Shown in pieces: positions 16,331 through 24,833 of a stretch of DNA of 64,000 bases (the stretch's first letter is position 1; the number at the start of each line of letters is the position of its first letter). The notes under the pieces are model-generated. The model was not told the origin of the DNA. It was given only the letters and a program-made list of their open reading frames with translations, and made no database searches. The DNA comes from Oscillospiraceae bacterium (GTDB lineage: Bacteria; Bacillota; Clostridia; Oscillospirales; Acutalibacteraceae), in NCBI GenBank assembly GCA_015065885.1, contig SVPJ01000002.1, positions 1-64,000 of the forward strand, given 5' to 3'. Made by a program: the position numbers and the translations under genes.

Positions 16331-18451
16331 ATGAAGAAAGTAAGCATTTGGATTTTAGCGTTGGTGTTTTTGTTTCTTACCGCTTGCCAGCCGACGGTTT
16401 CTCCCGCACCGCCGTCGGGAGATGCCACCACGACGGCGGCAACCACAAACGTAACCACGACCACAACCACCACGACGGTTGCAACTGCCCAAACAACAAC
16501 GACGGCCACGGGTGTTGCGACACCGCTCTACGATTGGGCGAAAAACCTGCCGAAGATGGATGGCTCGACTTCCACCATTCCGCTGGAAGCGGGTATTCGT
16601 GCCGCGCTGCTCGGCATCTCGCAGGAGGAAGCGGAAGCACAGGTCACCCACAACAGCACCTACGGCTCATACGAACGGTTGTTGAATAAAGAATGTGACC
16701 TTATCTTCACGGTGCAAATGTCAGAGGAGCAGGTGCAAAATGCACGGGATAAAGGGATCGAGCTGGAACAAGTGCCGATTGCGGCGGAAGGCTTCGTGTT
16801 CGTGGTGAATGCGAACAATCCCGTAGATTCGCTCACGCAACAGCAGTTGCGGGATATCTACTCCGGCAAGATCACCAACTGGAAGCAAGTCGGCGGCAAC
16901 GATGCCCCCATCGTGGCGTATCAACGCAACGAGACGTCGGGCAGCCAGAACTACATCAAGATTTTCATGGGGGATACCCCACTGATGAAACCCGTCACCG
17001 ATTTCGTGCCCTCCACGATGGGGCATTTGATGGATGCGGTGGCGTATTACGACAATGCAGAGAATGCCATCGGCTATTCGGTATACGCCTATGCGGCGGA
17101 TATGTACGGCAACGGCGATGAGATCAAATTCATCCACGTGGATGGGGTGGAGCCGACCAAAGAAACGATGGCAAACGGTACGTATCCCTTGCTTAGCTAC
17201 AATTACGCTGTCTACCGCCAATCGAAGGCGACGCACTCATCGACCTATCGGTTGGCAGAGTGGTTGCTGACCGACGAGGGTCAAGCGGCGGTGCAGGCGG
17301 CGGGCTATGTGCCTGTAAAAGCGGTAGATGAGCCGATGAAAGACGAAAAACCGCCACGCTTGGTGGGTACGGGACCGGAAAGACCCGACGGCTTTGCTCC
17401 GTCCGTTGTGCATTATCGCGTGTGGCGCTTGCCGCTTTCCGGAGACAGTGTGCGTGTGTTGACCGACAAGACATTGGAAAACAAGGTCAATACGTTTATA
17501 TCCGAATCTAAAAAGACGATACGGCAATATAACAAAGGGTCAACGGCCGATGTGTCGGTAAGTGCGCTGAACGGCTATCTTTCGGCGGAGGTGGAACTGA
17601 ACGGCAGAACACTCTGTGCGACGTGGAATATGCAAACCGGAGAGCGTGTAGCACTGTCCGACTTGTTCTTCAGCGGAGAAAACTTTGTCGGCGACGTCAA
17701 TCGGGCCTTACAAAAAGGGCTTTTGGATGATACTTTCAGTTGGCATGTGTCTTCTGAATTTTTTGGTATACAAGAAGGATACCATACGTTTACGGTCTTC
17801 TTTCTGTATCTGGATAGATCGAGCGGATACAGCAAAAAGTTGTTTGCCTATTTTTCACCGTTGTACGGTAATTCGGTTTTAGGAATTGCCAACGATATGC
17901 ACGGCATGTTCACCGATGAGGTGGAGATCGAAACGCAAATAGCGTTGATTCCTGCTGATGCCAAGACCGAACCGTTACTCGGGAACTATGGGGTACAATT
18001 GCTGAAGAAAGACGCCTACGGCAAGGTGGCGGATACCATCAATGCGCGGGTGCGTGAATTGTGCGAAACGGCGTGGTCGGAAGAGGGACTGCGTGAGTAT
18101 CACGACACGAAGGTTTCACTTATGGGTGGCGGTATGGAGTTTTACGAACTGGGTGACCGTTGGTTCGTGCTTCGTGGATATCTTTTCCCGAACGACGTCG
18201 TATACCGCGAGGAGTGGTTGCTGTTTGATCGCACGACGGGAGAAGAATTGCCGTATACCGCGCTGTTGACAGCGGATTACAAAACGAAGGCGACAGTGTA
18301 TGACGGGGATACCGTGAGCGATTGGTCGGCGATCGAAGGGTTGCGCTTTTCAGGATTTACCACCCATAACGGACAGATCGCCGCAGAATACTGTGAACGA
18401 AACGGCGACAACGCCATATACGTCTGCCTTCCCGCCGAATGTATAAAATAA
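16331..18451 (+). CDS. Fusion lipoprotein: PstS-like domain plus divergent 'GTGM' domain (array member F)
   Basis: The protein has 706 residues with the same plan as E: lipobox FLTAC (C19), the longest Thr-rich linker of the fusions (about residues 32-60), PstS-like domain with DGSTS and 'YQRNETSGSQ', then 'PRLVGTGPERPDGF'. The second domain is the most divergent of the array (GTGP instead of GTGM; 'TWNMQTGERVALSDLFFSG' and 'FDRTTGEELPYTALL' as the two repeats). The first 120 bases of the gene region differ from those of E at only two positions, whereas the linkers and second domains differ strongly. Last gene of the transcript. Confidence 0.82.
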   Translation: MKKVSIWILALVFLFLTACQPTVSPAPPSGDATTTAATTNVTTTTTTTTVATAQTTTTATGVATPLYDWAKNLPKMDGSTSTIPLEAGIRAALLGISQEEAEAQVTHNSTYGSYERLLNKECDLIFTVQMSEEQVQNARDKGIELEQVPIAAEGFVFVVNANNPVDSLTQQQLRDIYSGKITNWKQVGGNDAPIVAYQRNETSGSQNYIKIFMGDTPLMKPVTDFVPSTMGHLMDAVAYYDNAENAIGYSVYAYAADMYGNGDEIKFIHVDGVEPTKETMANGTYPLLSYNYAVYRQSKATHSSTYRLAEWLLTDEGQAAVQAAGYVPVKAVDEPMKDEKPPRLVGTGPERPDGFAPSVVHYRVWRLPLSGDSVRVLTDKTLENKVNTFISESKKTIRQYNKGSTADVSVSALNGYLSAEVELNGRTLCATWNMQTGERVALSDLFFSGENFVGDVNRALQKGLLDDTFSWHVSSEFFGIQEGYHTFTVFFLYLDRSSGYSKKLFAYFSPLYGNSVLGIANDMHGMFTDEVEIETQIALIPADAKTEPLLGNYGVQLLKKDAYGKVADTINARVRELCETAWSEEGLREYHDTKVSLMGGGMEFYELGDRWFVLRGYLFPNDVVYREEWLLFDRTTGEELPYTALLTADYKTKATVYDGDTVSDWSAIEGLRFSGFTTHNGQIAAEYCERNGDNAIYVCLPAECIK

Positions 18452-18454
18452 AAC

Positions 18455-18486
18455 AAAGAGCGCGCCGAAAACGGTGCGCTTTTTTG
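18455..18486 (+). terminator. Terminator of the lipoprotein array
   Basis: AGCGCGCCG (18459-18467) pairs with CGGTGCGCT (18472-18480) around an AAAA loop and runs into a T tract. Confidence 0.88.
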
Positions 18487-18499
18487 TGGTATTGGGGAC

Positions 18500-18528
18500 T
18501 TTACAAACGGACAAGTATTCGTTATAAT
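18500..18528 (+). promoter_or_regulatory. Promoter of the aconitase gene
   Basis: TTTACA (18500-18505), a 17-base spacer and TATAAT (18523-18528), 31 bases upstream of the ATG at 18560. Confidence 0.8.
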
Positions 18529-18559
18529 AAACATATATTGTCTTTTGGGAGTGAAATGT

Positions 18560-20494
18560 ATGGGTTACACCATTGCACAAAAATTGATCGCGTCTCACCT
18601 TGTCAGCGGTGAGATGAAAGCGGGCGCCGAGATCGGCTTGCGCATCGACCAGACCTTGACCCAGGACGCCACGGGTACCATGGCGTATTTGGAGTTTGAG
18701 GCGATGGGCGTGCCGCGCGTGAAGACCGAACTTTCGGTGGCGTATATCGACCACAACACCCTGCAAACGGGTTTTGAAAATGCGGACGACCATCGCTATA
18801 TCCAGTCGGTCTGCAAAAAGCACGGCTTGTACTTCTCCCGCCCCGGCAACGGCATCTGCCATCAGGTGCATCTGGAACGGTTTGGCATCCCCGGCAAGAC
18901 GCTGATCGGCTCGGACAGCCATACTCCCACGGGCGGCGGCATCGGTATGCTGGCATTCGGTGCGGGCGGTCTGGACGTAGCGGTCGCGATGGGCGGCGGC
19001 ACGTATTACATCACCTATCCGAAGATGGTACGCGTGAATTTGACGGGCGCGCTGAAACCGTGGGTCGCGGCGAAGGATATTATTCTGGAAGTGCTGCGCC
19101 GTTTGTCGGTCAAAGGCGGTGTCGGTAAGATCATCGAATACGGCGGCGAGGGTGTCAAGACCCTCACGGTGCCCGAACGTGCCACCATCACCAATATGGG
19201 TGCAGAGCTTGGTGCGTCCACGTCGGTCTTCCCGTCGGACGATATCACCCGTGCGTTTATGAAGGCGCAGGGGCGCGAAGCGGATTGGGTGGAACTGTCG
19301 GCGGATGCGGATGCGGTGTATGATGAGATCGTGGAGATCGATCTTACGGCGCTCGAGCCGCTTGCGGCGTGCCCGCACTCGCCCGATGCGGTGAAGAAGG
19401 TGTCCGAGATCGGCGAGATCAAGGTGGATCAGTGCTGTATCGGTTCCTGCACCAACTCCTCGCTTGCGGATATGCTGAAGGTGGCGGCGATTTTGAAAGG
19501 CCGCACGGTGCATCCCGACGTGAGTTTGTCCATTGCCCCCGGCTCGAAGCAGGTGTATAATATGCTGGCGGAATGCGGTGCGCTTGCCGATATCATTGCC
19601 GCGGGTGCGCGCGTGCTGGAATGTGCGTGCGGTCCGTGCATCGGTATGGGTCAGTCCCCGAACTCGCACGGCATCTCGTTGCGTACCTTTAACCGTAACT
19701 TTGAAGGCCGTTCGGGCACTGCCGACGGACAGGTGTACCTCGTCAGCCCCGAAACGGCGGCGGTGTCGGCCATCACGGGCGTATTCACCGACCCGCGCAA
19801 GATGGGCGAAGCCCCCGTTATCGCGATGCCCGAAAAGTTCCTTATCAACGACAATATGATCCTGCCGCCTGTGTCTGTAGAAGAAATGGATACGGTGGAG
19901 ATCGTGCGCGGCCCGAACATCAAGCCGTTCCCCGCGACCGCACCGCTGAAGGAGACCATTGAAGCGGACGTGATGCTGAAGGTGGAAGACAACATCACCA
20001 CCGACCACATTATGCCCGCAGGTGCGAAGATCCTGCCGCTGCGTTCCAACATTCCCGCGATTTCGGAACACTGCTTCGTGCGGTGCGACCCCGCGTTCCC
20101 CGGCCGTTGCAAGGCGGCGGGCAGCGGCATCGTGGTGGGCGGTGCCAACTACGGGCAGGGCAGTTCGCGTGAACACGCGGCACTGGCGCCCTTGTATCTC
20201 GGCATCAAGGCGGTCATCGTGAAGTCGTTTGCCCGTATTCACGTGGCAAACCTTATCAACGCGGGTATTTTGCCGCTCACCTTTAAGAACGAAGCGGATT
20301 ACGACCGCATCTCGCTCGGCGACAAACTGGTGTTGCCGCACGTGCGTGAGCGTATCCAAAAGGGCGAGCCCGTGGTACTCGAAAACATCTCCACCGGCGA
20401 AACGCTGGAATTGAACGCCGATTTCTCCGAGCGTCAAGTGGCGATGCTCCTTGCGGGCGGTCTGCTCGACTACACCCGTGAAATGAACAAATAA
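18560..20494 (+). CDS. acnA: Aconitate hydratase
   Basis: The protein has 644 residues and converts citrate to isocitrate using a 4Fe-4S cluster. The three cluster cysteines are C297 (in 'IGSCTNSS') and C357/C360 (in 'CACGPCIGMG'). The swivel-domain signature 'YGQGSSREHAALAP' is near the C-terminus. Length and motif spacing fit the short 'Aquifex-type' single-chain aconitase rather than the ~900-residue AcnA. GGGAG at 18547-18551 favours ATG 18560 over the in-frame TTG at 18545. It has its own promoter and stands alone; no citrate synthase or isocitrate dehydrogenase is nearby, so a role in glutamate supply through a partial TCA pathway is a guess. Confidence 0.9.
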   Translation: MGYTIAQKLIASHLVSGEMKAGAEIGLRIDQTLTQDATGTMAYLEFEAMGVPRVKTELSVAYIDHNTLQTGFENADDHRYIQSVCKKHGLYFSRPGNGICHQVHLERFGIPGKTLIGSDSHTPTGGGIGMLAFGAGGLDVAVAMGGGTYYITYPKMVRVNLTGALKPWVAAKDIILEVLRRLSVKGGVGKIIEYGGEGVKTLTVPERATITNMGAELGASTSVFPSDDITRAFMKAQGREADWVELSADADAVYDEIVEIDLTALEPLAACPHSPDAVKKVSEIGEIKVDQCCIGSCTNSSLADMLKVAAILKGRTVHPDVSLSIAPGSKQVYNMLAECGALADIIAAGARVLECACGPCIGMGQSPNSHGISLRTFNRNFEGRSGTADGQVYLVSPETAAVSAITGVFTDPRKMGEAPVIAMPEKFLINDNMILPPVSVEEMDTVEIVRGPNIKPFPATAPLKETIEADVMLKVEDNITTDHIMPAGAKILPLRSNIPAISEHCFVRCDPAFPGRCKAAGSGIVVGGANYGQGSSREHAALAPLYLGIKAVIVKSFARIHVANLINAGILPLTFKNEADYDRISLGDKLVLPHVRERIQKGEPVVLENISTGETLELNADFSERQVAMLLAGGLLDYTREMNK

Positions 20495-20504
20495 TCAAGC
20501 CAAT

Positions 20505-20732
20505 GGGGCTGTTGAGTTAACGGTACTTTGCGCAAATAAAGAGGACGTAAGGCTCCCCTTAACGATGTAAGGGGAGCTGTCGGCGAAGCCGACTGAGGGG
20601 ATTCGAAGGAAGAATTTTAGTGTTCTACAACCCCTCCGACGTTTGCTGAAGGCAAACGTCACCTCCCCTTACACAGGGGAGGCAGGCTTTGAGGTTTTCA
20701 TTTGCGTGATTTCATCTTAACACAATAGCCCC
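20505..20732. repeat. Nested palindromic intergenic element
   Basis: The 228-bp stretch holds nested inverted repeats. The outer arms are GGGGCTGTTGAGTTAA (20505-20520) and TTAACACAATAGCCCC (20717-20732), pairing with one mismatch and one G-T. Inside lies CGCAAAT/ATTTGCG (20531-20537 and 20700-20706). The core (about 20548-20690) has four hairpins: GGCTCCCCTT/AAGGGGAGC, GTCGGC/GCCGAC, GACGTTTGC/GCAAACGTC and CCTCCCC/GGGGAGG. Cores of this 'CTCCCCTT...GGGGAG' kind are scattered between genes in many Clostridia. The outer arms look like a terminator hairpin for the aconitase gene whose loop received the repeat. Nothing coding is visible. Confidence 0.75.
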
Positions 20733-20757
20733 TTTCAAAATGGAAAGGAGGGATACC

Positions 20758-23700
20758 GTGACAGCAGAAAAATACGGTCTGCGGACGGTGAAACGCAGCG
20801 GTCTGCGCTCGGCACTGCTTTGCGTTTTGCTCGCGTGTCTTGCGGCGGTACTCTCGCTCGGCGTGTGCATTTACGGCGCGGTATCCTCCTATCTTGCGGC
20901 GTGTGACGAGTATTACACGACGGTGGCGACCCTCGAATATCTGGGGGAACAGTATCCGAACGACCGCGTGTTTGACACGGAACTTGCGGAAAAAGTGAAA
21001 AGCGGTGACACCCCCGTTGCGGCACTGACGGCGTTGGACGGCGTCCTCTCCTTTGAGCCGTCGCAAAGCGTGTTCGGCGTGATCGAAGGGGAGATTCGGC
21101 GCGACGGTGACGTATACGCGCCGAACGACGCGGTGCTGGTCATCCGCGATATCGTGTGGGACAGTCACATGCGCGCCTATATGGGCAAAATACGGGCATG
21201 CGTGTATTCCCGTATGGACAAATCGGATTGCGTGGTGTTTCTGACGGGCGATTGGAGCGAGAGTGAAGAGGACCCCGCTGTGTTTTTACCGCGTACGCCG
21301 TATTTGATGCAGGGGACGTATACGCAAGGGGACAGCAGCTATCTGCATTTTGAGCCGCAGGCGTACAGCGCCGACCTCGAAGACCCCACCCTGCACGCCG
21401 CCGCCCGCGAGATCGCGAAAATGAACAACGGCGTGCGGGTGCAGATGACGGGGGATCTTGCGGCGTATCTGCCGTTTCAGCGCGGGGAACTGAAACTTTC
21501 GGCAGGCAAACTGTTCAGCGATACGGCGGCGGAAAACGGCGACAAAGTGTGCGTGCTTTCGAATCGTATAGCGAGTTTGTTCGGCGTTACGGTGGGGGAT
21601 AGCCTGCCGCTTGCACTGCATTTCACCGACGGCGGAGTATATGCAGGAGAAACGCTCGCCGTTACCGACACCGCCCCGTATACGGTAGTCGGCTTGTACG
21701 GCGAGACCGAACGGTATACGGATCTGGTGTTTATTCCCGCAGACGACGATTTGCCGACGACGGCGTGCCCCACGGGATACACGATGGGGCAATTCCGCTT
21801 GGAAAACCGCAAAGCGGAAACGTTTTACGAGGCGGCACAACCTCTGCTTACGGAAGGTTTTCGCCTGACGGTGTACGATCAGGGGTATACCGTCACTGCG
21901 ACACCGTACCGCGAGTTGCTCACGATGGCGAAACTGTTTTTGACGGTCAGCCTGCTGGTAGGGGCGGCGGTACTCGTGCTGTTCGGTTATCTTTTCGTGG
22001 CGCGACGCAAGGATGAGGCAGAGATCGTGTTAGCCCTTGGCGGCGGCAAGGGGCATCTGTGCCGTTTCTTCGGCGCAGGGGCACTCGCAATTCTGTTGCC
22101 CGCACTTCTTCTCGGCGTGAGTGCGGCGGCGGTTGCCGAACAACGGGTGATGCGTATGCTTGCCGATTTTGCGGTGAAATACCAAACGCAGGATCTGCGG
22201 TTTTCCATATCCGTTATGGGTGAGACCCGCACGCTGGATTTTGCACCGCAGTCGCTGTGGTGGCGCTACGCTTTGGTGGCAGTGGGACTTTTGACGGCGG
22301 TCATACCGGTCACGGCAGGGTTTGCCCTGCTTGTGACGAAACGGCGTAAAGCCGCGAAGAAACGCCGCACGCCGCACCTGCCGAAACGGGCGACCCGCAG
22401 TGTGTACGGCGGCGGTCGGCTGAAATATGCGTGGCTGTCGGTCACGCGCGGTGGTTTGCGTACTGCGGCTACAGTGGCGATCGCGGTGGTGGCGACCCTC
22501 TTTGTGGGGCAGCTCGCCGCTACCTCACACGGGTACCGTACGCAACTTGCCGCCGTTCGGGAAAATACCGTTATTCACGGCTATTGCTCGAATGCGGACG
22601 GACTGAGTATGGATGGATTGACGGTGGATGCCGACAGTGTACAGCAGTTGTACGACAGCGGTCTGCTCGGCTCGTTGGACGTCAGCCGTGAGATCGGCAA
22701 TTACCGCTTTTTGGGGGTGGCGTCGGACGAAACGGGTAAGGCGCACAGCGTACCGACGGTGAGCATACCGCAAAGTTCCTTCGCGTATGAAACGCTGCTC
22801 GATCAAATGGGCCGTGAAGAGCCGTGGATCGCTACCACCTCGCTTCACAGTAACACCGAGTTTTACCACGCGGCAGAGGTGGACGTGGAGTGGCTGGAGG
22901 GCTTTGACGAGCGGTGTCTGCACGGAGACGAAGCGGCACTGTGCGTGCTGCCCCGCTCGCTTGCCGAACGCGAAAACATCGCACTCGGCAGTGTGGCGCG
23001 GTTCTTCGTGCGGGTGGATTACGGATTGGAGACGGTGGATCTCTTCGTGGTAGGCACCTACGTGCCGCAAAACGGACGGGAAACGCTGTACTCTCCGTTG
23101 AACTTCACCTTCCCGCAAGGGGAGACGCTGTTTGACGTAACCCTCCCGTCGGTGGAGATCCCCGTTGAGAAAACGCTGACCTTCGTTGAATACACGCCGA
23201 AAGGCGTGACGTCGCATCCCGTGCGGACGGTGATCGCGGACGATGCAGATGTGCTGTCGTTTTACAAGACGGTGGTGCTGGGGAGCGGCGAAAACGCGCA
23301 AATGTTGAAGGATACCGACACGGTAGACTTGATAACAAAAACGAATACAAACGTCTGTATGATATCCGAGGAGTTGAAGACGTTACTCAATCGCAATCCC
23401 GATCAGTTGCTGATTACGGAAAAGGGCATCTTCCTGCCGCTCAGCGACGAATACGGCGTGGGGGAATATTACCGTGTGATCGGTATTTTCACTCGTACGG
23501 TGGACGGTATGGCAAACGTCTATTGTTCGCCCGCGAACGACTTTATGCGGTATGCGTTGGCGGGAAACTACGACGGTGTGAACGACCGCATTGGTTTGAA
23601 CAGCGCGGTGTTTACCCTTGAAAGTACCGCACGACTGGACGCTTTGCGTGAAGCGATGGCGAACGCAGGGTTTTCCTCTGTCAGCGAGTTTGACGGTATG

Positions 23701-24114
23701 CGACGGTTTGCGGTGTTGGACGACAAAGATTACGTTACCACCGCGGGGGCGCTCGAACGGCAGTTGCGGTACGTTACGGCACTGCACACGCTGCTCTACA
23801 TACTGGTGGCGCTGATCGCCTTTGCGGCGGCGTTCTTGATGCAAAACGCACGCAAAGCGGAAGTTGCCGTTATGTGCGGACTCGGTACATCCCCCGTTCG
23901 TGTGTTCAGCGTCTTCTTCTGTGAGCAAGCACTGCTGTCGCTCGGCGGTATTTTGCTCGGCATCGGTGCGTGGTATATCTATCAGCGAGTTTTGCATCCG
24001 CTGTGTCTCGTGATGGCGGCGGTGTTCTTCCTGTGCTGGCTTTTCGGCACGGCGGTGACGGTGTGGCGCCTGCTTCGCACGCGGGCACTCGTCGCACTGT
24101 CTGAGAGAGAATAG
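20758..24114 (+). CDS. FtsX-type ABC transporter permease
   Basis: The protein has 1118 residues. One membrane helix near the N-terminus (about 18-45) is followed by a large extracellular region. A three-helix FtsX block starts at 'LLTMAKLFLTVSLLVGAAVL' near residue 390, a second helix and extracellular half follows, and a final block lies at 'LLYILVALIAFAAAFLMQ' near the C-terminus. This is the two-FtsX-domain MacB/BceB-like plan. Such permeases work with a small ATPase, here the next gene, in export, peptide resistance or lipoprotein handling. GTG 20758 is chosen because AAAGGAGGG lies just upstream; the ATG at 20740 includes that ribosome site. No sensor kinase pair is adjacent. Confidence 0.87.
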   Translation: MTAEKYGLRTVKRSGLRSALLCVLLACLAAVLSLGVCIYGAVSSYLAACDEYYTTVATLEYLGEQYPNDRVFDTELAEKVKSGDTPVAALTALDGVLSFEPSQSVFGVIEGEIRRDGDVYAPNDAVLVIRDIVWDSHMRAYMGKIRACVYSRMDKSDCVVFLTGDWSESEEDPAVFLPRTPYLMQGTYTQGDSSYLHFEPQAYSADLEDPTLHAAAREIAKMNNGVRVQMTGDLAAYLPFQRGELKLSAGKLFSDTAAENGDKVCVLSNRIASLFGVTVGDSLPLALHFTDGGVYAGETLAVTDTAPYTVVGLYGETERYTDLVFIPADDDLPTTACPTGYTMGQFRLENRKAETFYEAAQPLLTEGFRLTVYDQGYTVTATPYRELLTMAKLFLTVSLLVGAAVLVLFGYLFVARRKDEAEIVLALGGGKGHLCRFFGAGALAILLPALLLGVSAAAVAEQRVMRMLADFAVKYQTQDLRFSISVMGETRTLDFAPQSLWWRYALVAVGLLTAVIPVTAGFALLVTKRRKAAKKRRTPHLPKRATRSVYGGGRLKYAWLSVTRGGLRTAATVAIAVVATLFVGQLAATSHGYRTQLAAVRENTVIHGYCSNADGLSMDGLTVDADSVQQLYDSGLLGSLDVSREIGNYRFLGVASDETGKAHSVPTVSIPQSSFAYETLLDQMGREEPWIATTSLHSNTEFYHAAEVDVEWLEGFDERCLHGDEAALCVLPRSLAERENIALGSVARFFVRVDYGLETVDLFVVGTYVPQNGRETLYSPLNFTFPQGETLFDVTLPSVEIPVEKTLTFVEYTPKGVTSHPVRTVIADDADVLSFYKTVVLGSGENAQMLKDTDTVDLITKTNTNVCMISEELKTLLNRNPDQLLITEKGIFLPLSDEYGVGEYYRVIGIFTRTVDGMANVYCSPANDFMRYALAGNYDGVNDRIGLNSAVFTLESTARLDALREAMANAGFSSVSEFDGMRRFAVLDDKDYVTTAGALERQLRYVTALHTLLYILVALIAFAAAFLMQNARKAEVAVMCGLGTSPVRVFSVFFCEQALLSLGGILLGIGAWYIYQRVLHPLCLVMAAVFFLCWLFGTAVTVWRLLRTRALVALSERE

Positions 24115-24125
24115 AGGTGTGTGAT

Positions 24126-24797
24126 ATGGCAATTATGGAAGTGCGTGACGTGCGGTTTACCTATCGCACGCGGTATCAGACGGTGGAAGCGCTGAAAGGT
24201 GTTTCCTATGCGTTTGAAGAAGGAAAACTCTATGCCTTGGTCGGCAAATCGGGGTCGGGCAAATCCACCCTGCTTTCGTTGATGGCGGGGTTGGAGTTGC
24301 CGAGCGAGGGAGAGGTGCTGTTTCGCGGTACTTCCACGGCGGCGATGGATCTCAACCGCTACCGCCGCGAAGATACGGCGGTGATCTACCAATCCTTCCG
24401 CTTGTTCCCGCTGTTGACGGTGGCGGAAAACGTGGCGTACCCGATGGAACTGCGCGGTAGGAAGCCGAAAGAGACGCGGGAACGGGCGGCACGGTTGATC
24501 GAAAAGGTGGATCTGCCGCCGAGCGTGCTGGACCGTTTTCCCACCATGCTGTCGGGTGGTGAACAGCAACGCGTTGCCATTGCCCGCGCCATCGGCGGTG
24601 ATGCCCGTTTGATATTGGCAGACGAGCCGACGGGCAATTTGGACGTGGAAAACAGTATGCGCGTGATTCGCCTGCTTGCGGATCTGGCGCATCGCGACGG
24701 CTACTGCGTGATCGTGGTGACCCACGATATGGACATTGCCGCCGAAGCGGACGAGATATTGCGTATGCGCGACGGCGTGTTAACGCTCGAAAAATAA
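24126..24797 (+). CDS. ABC transporter ATP-binding protein (MacB/LolD type)
   Basis: The protein has 223 residues. All ATPase motifs are present: Walker A GKSGSGKST, Q-loop in 'VIYQSFRLFP', signature LSGGEQQR, Walker B 'LILADEP' with the MacB-type TGNLD that follows, and the H-loop in 'VVTHDMD'. It starts 11 bases after the permease stop and is its evident partner. ATG 24126 has AGAGG at 24113-24117; an in-frame GTG at 24117 overlaps that site. Confidence 0.92.
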   Translation: MAIMEVRDVRFTYRTRYQTVEALKGVSYAFEEGKLYALVGKSGSGKSTLLSLMAGLELPSEGEVLFRGTSTAAMDLNRYRREDTAVIYQSFRLFPLLTVAENVAYPMELRGRKPKETRERAARLIEKVDLPPSVLDRFPTMLSGGEQQRVAIARAIGGDARLILADEPTGNLDVENSMRVIRLLADLAHRDGYCVIVVTHDMDIAAEADEILRMRDGVLTLEK

Positions 24798-24800
24798 TAG

Positions 24801-24832
24801 GAAAAAGGGTTGTCGTCGGACAACCCTTTTTC
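24801..24832. terminator. Bidirectional terminator
   Basis: A 14-bp perfect stem (24801-24814 with 24819-24832) with GAAAAA and TTTTTC ends separates the converging ATPase gene and malG and can serve both. Confidence 0.9.
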
Positions 24833-24833
24833 T

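Noticed and set aside
8933..18451. Calling the array a phosphate ABC transporter (pst) operon
   Set aside because: Only binding-type domains are present. There are no permease, ATPase or phoU genes and most members carry a different domain.
18350..20437. Minus-strand open frame of 695 codons opposite aconitase
   Set aside because: The plus strand encodes an aconitase with all cluster cysteines; the antisense frame has no promoter, ribosome site or motif.
20505..20732. CRISPR array or tRNA cluster in the palindrome-rich gap
   Set aside because: The repeats are inverted, not regularly spaced direct repeats, and no cloverleaf or CCA end can be formed.
20740..20757. ATG 20740 as start of the FtsX permease
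   Set aside because: The codons after it form the AAAGGAGGG ribosome site; GTG 20758 lies at the right distance.
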